DNA of 64,000 nucleotides, taken from positions 26,504,840 through 26,568,839 of the forward strand of contig CM049322.1 in assembly GCA_026874595.1 (NCBI GenBank), read 5' to 3'. Shown here one piece after another: positions 58,198 through 64,000 of this stretch; the stretch's first letter is position 1, and each line of letters begins with the position of its first letter. Under the pieces are notes generated by a model. The model was not told the origin of the DNA and ran no database searches. It was given only the letters and a program-made list of their open reading frames with translations. This DNA is from Sipunculus nudus. Taxonomy: Eukaryota; Annelida; Sipuncula; Golfingiida; Sipunculidae. Both the position numbers and the translations under genes were made by a program.

Positions 58198-58199
58198 AA
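56599..58199 (-). pseudogene. LINE reverse transcriptase, one in-frame stop
   Basis: One continuous minus-strand frame of about 530 codons, broken only by a TGA at 57796-57798. Blocks in order: DLDPLPTTLLKAC; LIKKSTLDPEVLKNFRPVSN; YQSAYRA then the stop; the catalytic segment LVMIDLSAAFDTV; GVPQGSVLGPVLF; YNMYADDSTLY with the catalytic YADD; SLGVYFDS; a thumb/C-terminal region with LDYGNALLLG, RLQRVQNSAARIL and LRKLHWLPVSQRI; end at VQYFD before the stop codon. The set LHWLPV plus QRVQNSAAR is typical of the CR1/L2 side of the Jockey superfamily. Likely young, since only one disabling change is seen. The N-terminus was lost by 5' truncation. Confidence 0.88.
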
Positions 58200-58876
58200 T
58201 CTTTAAAGAGATATCCCACTCACAAGGTAAAAGTTAACAGACGCGGGACAGACGGACGCCGGACGGACAGACAAAAGGACGGACAGACAGACAGCTTGGG
58301 TGACGAAAATAGCCCATCAGCCTATGAGTTGAGGGCTAAAAACCGCTTTACATGTACATTTGTCATGAAAATTTATATTTTTCATGAAATTTTCTATGTT
58401 TAGGAGCCCTAAAACAATAAAAAGTAGGTCAACAGGGACGAAACGCGAACTCCATCTGTAACTGGTCATTATCTGCCCACACACCAAAAATCAGGGCGGT
58501 ATCTGCAGGCATTGCAGAAAAAAGTCTGTACATGGGTATTTGTCATGAAAATTTATATTTTTCATGAAATTTTCTATGTTCAGGAGCCGTAAAATGGTCA
58601 AAAGTAGGTCAACCGGGACGAAACGCAAACTCGATCTGTAACTGGTCATTATCTGCCCACACACCAAAAATTAGGCCAATATCTGCAGGCACTGCAAAAA
58701 AAATTGGTACATGTGTATTTGTCATGAAAATTTATATTTTTCATGAAATTTTCTAAGTTTAGGAGCCGTAAAACGGTTAAAAGTAGGTCAACCGGGACGA
58801 AACGTGAACTCCATCTGTAACTGGTCATTATCTGCCCACACACCAAAAATCAGGCCAATAACTGAAGGCATTGCGA
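58198..58876 (+). repeat. HL3 body with u180 units
   Basis: Resumes HL3 after the LINE with GTTAACAGACGCGGGACAGACGG and a CGGACAGA tract (58245-58292), then three u180 units (58361, 58541, 58721; step 180). Confidence 0.8.
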
Positions 58877-59883
58877 AACAAGTGACCCAGGGGTCATGAC
58901 GCTCAGCTGACCAGGAAGACATTGACAAAAGTAATTTTATCATCTGAATGTCAAATTTGAATGAAATACTTTTTCCAAACTTGACCTTTTGTATAAAATC
59001 ATCCAATATTCATTGGGGTACTATGGAGCTCTGTAGCATGAAGGATATGGGTAACAGACACCTATTTTCAAGGTTTACAAGATGACTTTTCAGGGGTCTC
59101 CCAGCATGTCAAAAAATAAAATTCTAGGTCCAGTTATTATGATTTCTGCCCTGTTAACAAATCCAAATGTTTATTCTGGGGGGTATTTCAAAGCCACATA
59201 GGATTAAGGATATGGGTAACAGAGATGTAATTTCAGGTGCACGAGGAGACTTTTCAGGGGCCTCCCAGCATATCAAGAAAGGAGATTCTAGGTCAAGTCA
59301 TTATAATTTGTGCTCTGTTAACAGATGACCAAATCTTTATTCTGGGGAGTACTTCGGAGCCCCAGAGCATGAAGGATATGGGTAACAGGGACCTTATTTC
59401 GGGTTTCCATGTAGACCTTTTATGGGCTTCCCCGGAGGTGAGGACAGAAGATTCTAGGTCCAGTCATTATGATTTGTGCCCTGTTAATATATGACCAAAT
59501 CTTTATTCTGGGGGGTACTTCAGAGCCCCATAGCTCACAGAATATGGGTAACAGGGACCTTATTTCGGGTTTCCATGTAGACCTTTTATGGGCTTCCCTG
59601 GAGGTGAGGACAGAAGATTCTAGGTCCAGTCATTATGATTTGTGCCCTGTTTACAGATGACCAAATGTTTAAAGATCACAAAAGTAGAGAAAAAAAATCG
59701 TAAAAAATAAAAAAAATATAGGTGGCGCCACCAATCTCCAGAAATTGATGAAACACTCCATGATCAATATCCATGCAAAGAATCATGGTGATTAATGCAT
59801 TAGTTGTTCAGATACTTGAGCTTTTGTATTAAATTTTGCATTATTCTGGGGGGTATTTCAGAACCCAATAGCTCGAAGAATAT

Positions 59884-59898
59884 AGGTCACAGTGACCT
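59884..59898. promoter_or_regulatory. Perfect consensus ERE-type palindrome (IR3)
   Basis: AGGTCACAGTGACCT in the u330 unit that precedes the internal HL1 3' end at 60041. Confidence 0.45.
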
Positions 59899-61310
59899 AA
59901 TTTCAGGTTTACAAGGAGAATTTCCATAGACCTCTCAGGATTTCAAGTTAGAAGATTCCCGGTCTAGCGGTTACGATTTGTGCCCTGTTAACAGACAGAC
60001 GCCTGGATGGCCGGACGGACGACGGACAAAAGGTGATCCCTACAGCTCAGATGACTTTCAGTCAGCTGAGCTAAAAATTGAAAAAATACAGGTGGCGCCA
60101 CCAGAATGCAGAAACTGATGAAACATTTCATGATCAATATCCATGCAAAGAATCATGGTGATCAATATAATAATTGTTCAGATACTTGAGCTTTTGTATC
60201 AAATTTTCCATTATTCTGGGGGGTACTTCGGAGCCCCATAGCTCAGAGGTTATGGGTAACAGAGACCTAATTTCAAGTTTTTAAGGAAACTTTTCATGGG
60301 CCTCTCAGCATGTCAAGAGAGAAGATTCTAGGTCCAGTTGTTATGATTTGTGCCATGTTAACAGATGACCGCATCTTATGAGGTCTCAAAAAAAGAGAAA
60401 AAAATTCGTAAAAATAAAAAAAATTCAGGTGGCGCCACCATACTGCAGAAACTGATGACACATTCCATGATCAATATCCATGCAAAGAATCATGGTGATC
60501 ACTGCAATAGTTGTTTAGATACTTGAGCTTTTGTATCAAATTGTCCATTATTCTGAGGGATACTTCAGATGACTTACAGTCAGCTGAGCTAAAAACACTT
60601 AATGGTCAATATCCATGCAAAGAATCATGATGATCTCCGTATTAGTTGTTCAGATACTTCAGCTTTTGTATCAAATTGTCCATTATTCTGAGGGATACTT
60701 CAGAGTCCTATAGCTTGAAGGATATGGGTAACAGAGACCTAATTTCAAGTTTCCACAGGCACTCTTCATGGGCCTCCTTGCATGACAAGAATGAAGTTTC
60801 TAGGTCCAGTTGTTGCAATTTGTACCCTCTTGATAGATAACATAGGTGGCGCCACCAGTCTGCAGGAACTGATGGAACATCTCATAATCAATATGTATGC
60901 CAAAAATCATGACCATCAGTGATGTAGTTATTGAGATATTGAAGTTTTTGTATGAAATTTTTGACTACTCTGGGGGGGTACTTTGGGGCCCCATAGCTCG
61001 AAGGATATGGGTAACAGAGACCTAATTTCTGGTTTCCATGGAGACTTTTCATAGGTCTTCTAGTGTGTTGAGAATGAAGATTCTAAGTCCAGTCGTTACT
61101 ATTTGTGCCATGCTAACAGATGACAGCATCCTTAAAGGTCTCAAAAATAGAGGAAAAAATCGTAAAAAATGGAACGATACAGGTGGCGCCACCAGTCTGC
61201 AGGAACAGATGACACATCTCATGATCAATAGTTATGCCACAAATTATGACCATCATTCAAGTAGTTAATGAGATATTGAAGTTTTTGTATGAAATTTTTG
61301 ACTACTCGGG

Positions 61311-61322
61311 GGGGGGGGGGGG
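61311..61322. repeat. G-run in u330 unit
   Basis: G-run at the position where other u330 units read CTGGGGGGTACTT; an expanded version. Similar expansions at 44963-44974. Confidence 0.8.
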
Positions 61323-62484
61323 TACTTTGGGGCCCCATAGCTCGAAGGATATGGTTTACAGAGACCTAATTTCTGGTTTCCAAGGCTATTTTTCATGGAC
61401 CTCTCAGTGTGTCAAGAATGAAGTTTCTAGGTCCAGTCGTTACGATTTGTGCCATGCTAACAGATGACAGCATCCTTAAAGGTCTCAAAAATATTGGAAA
61501 AAATCGTAAAAAATCGAACAATAAAGGTGGCACCACCAGTCTGCAGGAAGTGATGACACATCTCATGATCAATAGTTATGCCACAAATCATGACCATCAG
61601 TCAAGTAGTTAATGAGATATTGAAGTTTTTGTATGAAATTTTTTACTTTTCTTGGGGGTACTTTGGGGTCCCATAGCTCGAAGAATATGGGTAACAGAGA
61701 CCTAATTTCTGGTTTCCATGGAGACTTTTCATAGGTCTCTCAGTGTGTCAAGAATGAAGATTCTAGGTCCAGTCTTTACGATTTGTGCCTTGTTAACAGA
61801 TGTTTACATTTTGAAAGGTCTCAAAAATAGAGAAAAAAATTCGTAAAAAATTGAACGATACAGGTGGCGCCACCAGTCTGCAGGATGTGATGGAACATCT
61901 CATGATCAATATGTATGACAAAAATCATGACCATCAGTCAAGTATTTAATGAGATATTGAAGTTTTTGTTTGAAATTTTTTACTTTTCTGGGGGTAGTTT
62001 GGGGCCCCATAGCTGGAAGGATATGGGTAACAGAGACCTAATTTCTGGTTTCCATGGAGACTTTTCATAGGTCTCTCAGTGTGTCGAGAATGAAGATTCT
62101 AAGTCCAGTCATTACGATTTGTGCCTTGTTAACAGATGTTCACATTTTTTAAGGTCTCAAAAATGGAGAAAAAAATTCGTAAAAAATCGTAAAAAACAGG
62201 TGGCGCAACCAGTCTTCAGGAACTGATGGAACCTCTCATGATCAATATGTATGCCAAAAATCATGACCATCAGTCAAGTAGTTAATGAGATATTGAAGTT
62301 TTTGTATGAAATTTTGGACTTTTCTGGGGGGTACTTTGGGGCCCCATAGCTCGAAGGATATGGGTAACAGAGACCTAATTTCTGGTTTCCAAGGAGATTT
62401 TTCATGGACCTCCCAGGAAGTCAAGTAAGAAGATTCCAGTTCTAGCGGTTATGATTTGTGCCTGGTTAACGGACAGACAGAAGG

Positions 62485-62519
<35 letters not shown>

Positions 62520-62682
62520 GACGACGGACAAAGAGTGATCGCTATAGCTCAGATGACTTTCAGTCAGCTGAGCTAAAAAAGTCTGTACAACTGTTTGATT
62601 TCGGAATGACAGAATGACGGAATGACAGAAGGATGGACATGGGTAAAACTATATGCCCCGGCCACTTTGTGGCGGGGGCATA

Positions 62683-63274
62683 AATATTGATTTCTTTAAA
62701 AATGCTATAGGAACACAACATGGCATCTTCTGGATTACACCTCGAATTATTTTTTTGAGTGTGCATAACACTTTGTGGGTCAGGAGATTGGGGTGCTGAT
62801 ATGAGAATAACTGTACATCTGTCACAGCAGGGGATCTCCCCCAATGACTGTAACAAATCAGAAACCCTGGCATAGCTGACTTCCAGTGACCTGGAGTGGA
62901 ACCCTGCATCTGGACAAAGCAACTGACTACAACAGAGCCTCAAGAAAAGAATCATTGCCCTGCCAAATTTTCAAGCTTTTATTTTTAAATTTCAGATTAA
63001 AACTAATAAAATACTTACGTTTACATGCTGTGAAAATTTAAATCAATAGTACTTACAGGAAAAAAACGTGCCATTTAAATACAGCCAAATTTAAGGTACT
63101 GATTTTATTTTTATGCTAATAATTTAAAAAATTTACAAACAACTGAATCTTAATTAAACAAAGTTATGTACTTGGGAAAACAGTCTCTAGTTTCAATATT
63201 TTTCATGTTAAGTGAGTAAATATTTTTCCTGATTTTTTACAAAGTCCATTATGTTAGGGCCCATAACTTAGAGA
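62683..63274 (+). repeat. Fragments of the large HL1 interior
   Basis: TGATATGAGAATAACTGTACATCTGTCACAGCAGGGGATCTCCC at 62797-62840 and the following ~110 bp match 41356-41500. From about 63060 it matches the long-subtype block of 41620-41850 (GATTTTTTACAAAGTCCATTATGTT). It is interrupted by the HL2 at 63275. No terminus seen. Confidence 0.6.
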
Positions 63275-64000
63275 AACTAGAATACGGGTAGTCAACAAGC
63301 AACTACGTGTATCCGCCTAAATCAGAGTGGAACGGGTGAAGTGAGGCATGGATTGAGTGGCAAGGGGAAATAGAGTGAAGTGTTGCATATTAGCATGGAT
63401 GTCTGCAGCCAAATTGTGTATGTAGGTTGGGCCACCTACCAAAAAATCCAGAAAGCCGTCCAAGTTGTATACATATGCAAAATTTTAGGCAGATTTGTCA
63501 AACCACTGCCGAGATATGAGTGATTTTATCCCATGGCAGACAAATAGACGGGAGCTGTGCAAAAATGGCTGCAGGTGGCGCCACCAGTTTTGCGTATGAT
63601 AAAGAGCTATGCGAGATCTATACACATGCAAAATTTTGGCCCAATCGGTCAAACAGTTCCCGAGATATGAGCTTGGATGTCTGCAGCGTAAATGTGATTG
63701 TAGGTGGCGCCACCTGTCATAAAATCAGAAAAGCTATCCAGGATGTATAAGCATGCAGAATTTCAGGTGAATTAGTCAAACCACTGCAGAGATATGAGTG
63801 ATTTCAACCCAAAGCAGACGAACAGATGGACACTGTGCAAACATGGTTGCAGGTGGCGCCACCATTTTTTGTGTATGTTATAAAGCTCTCCAGGGGCTAC
63901 ATTTGTGCAAAAAAATTTTCCTGATCGGTCAAACGGTTCCCGAGATATGTGGGTTTATGTGTGGAAACAGACGCACAAATGGACGCAGAGGTCAAAACAA
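63275..64000 (+). mobile_element. HL2, 5' part, cut by window end
   Basis: 5' end AACTAGAATACGGGTAGTCA with hairpin GTAGTCA/CAACTAC, then GTATCCGCC. u280 halves with palindromes at 63576, 63704 and 63854. It reaches CAGACGCACAAATGGACGC near the end, so only the GGC run and terminal hairpin are missing. Closely similar in order to 1-790 and 38406-40131. Confidence 0.85.

Larger units (their letters stand above)
58877..62574 (+). mobile_element. HL1 with long u330 array, nested in HL3
   Basis: 5' end AACAAGTGACCCAGGGGTCA (palindrome with one change) and GACGCTCAGCTGACC; 3' hairpin at 62545-62575 with a (CAGA)n/ACGG tract at 62470-62525. The flanks CATTGCGA and AAAAAAGTCTG are adjacent at 20374-20390, giving the borders without target duplication. 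About ten u330 units; the last palindromes at 61182, 61526, 61863 and 62199 are 336-344 bp apart. Two internal HL1 3' hairpins (60041-60073 and 60563-60591) show that truncated copies or recombination products are embedded. Confidence 0.85.
52764..62682 (+). mobile_element. HL3 composite split by two HL1 copies and a LINE
   Basis: 5' end GACTAGATGTGTCGG (first A changed) with hairpin and GCCCCCGCC; 3' hairpin at 62652-62682 (TATGCCCCGGCCAC / GTGGCGGGGGCATA). The HL3 body is read as 52764-53580, 56222-56314, 58198-58876 and 62575-62682, about 1.7 kb, in the same order as the uninterrupted copy 46768-47985 and the 13448 copy. Insertions: HL1 53581-56221, LINE 56315-58197, HL1 58877-62574. Confidence 0.8.

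Noticed and set aside
56315-58199. Target-site duplication around the LINE
   Set aside because: Flanks share only GAAT/AAAT-like bases; too short and AT-rich to call.

Overview
The window looks like repeat-choked non-coding DNA from an animal nucleus, most likely a bivalve mollusc. Two spliced exons of one recognisable host gene, EI24 (ER membrane autophagy/apoptosis protein), lie on the minus strand at 48478-48599 and 20788-20904 with intact splice sites. They are consecutive exons separated by a 27.6-kb intron. Further EI24 exons would lie outside the window on both sides; I could not find them here. The bivalve call rests on the architecture of the repeats: short tandem core repeats followed by an ACRG microsatellite, as in the pearl/HINE (non-autonomous Helentron) elements known from oysters and clams. 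It is an inference.

Almost everything else is nested mobile DNA. I name the main group HL (Helentron-like). At least five sequence families (HL1-HL5) share one plan: a 5' end AACWAG, a short hairpin within the first ~30 nt, a family-specific word X, tandem core repeats, an ACRG-type microsatellite in most copies, and a 3' terminal hairpin or word containing the reverse complement of X just before an A-rich junction. X is GCTCAGCTGA in HL1, GTATCCGCC in HL2, GCCCCCGCC in HL3, GCGAACCTGTG in HL4 and TATCGCC in HL5. Core repeats are called u330 and u145 (both with HL1 ends), u280 (HL2), u180 (HL3) and u445 (HL4), after their approximate periods. Several elements sit inside others for which an uninterrupted copy exists elsewhere in the window, so their borders can be read directly. 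They insert without target duplication, in front of an A. Every HL end I found points the same way, antisense to EI24.

Layout: 1-790 is an HL2 3' part. 1104-5966 holds HL1/HL4 pieces between two copies of a 575-bp segment that carries an exon-like stretch. 5969-8211 is a TA-flanked DNA transposon. 10835-13435 is a long HL1. 13448-20452 is HL3 containing HL1 containing HL2 containing a DNA transposon. 20788-20904 is an EI24 exon. 20946-32367 is HL4 sequence with nested HL1, HL5, a reverse-transcriptase fragment and two DNA transposons. 32663-44788 is a run of HL1/HL4/HL2 elements. 46768-47985 is a complete HL3. 48478-48599 is an EI24 exon. 48943-52483 is HL2/HL4 debris. 52764-62682 is an HL3 split by two HL1 copies and a LINE. 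63275-64000 is the start of another HL2.

No rRNA, tRNA, CRISPR array or autonomous Rep/helicase gene was seen. The coding potential of mobile origin is two reverse-transcriptase remnants. All coordinates and similarities come from reading by eye; none was computed by alignment.
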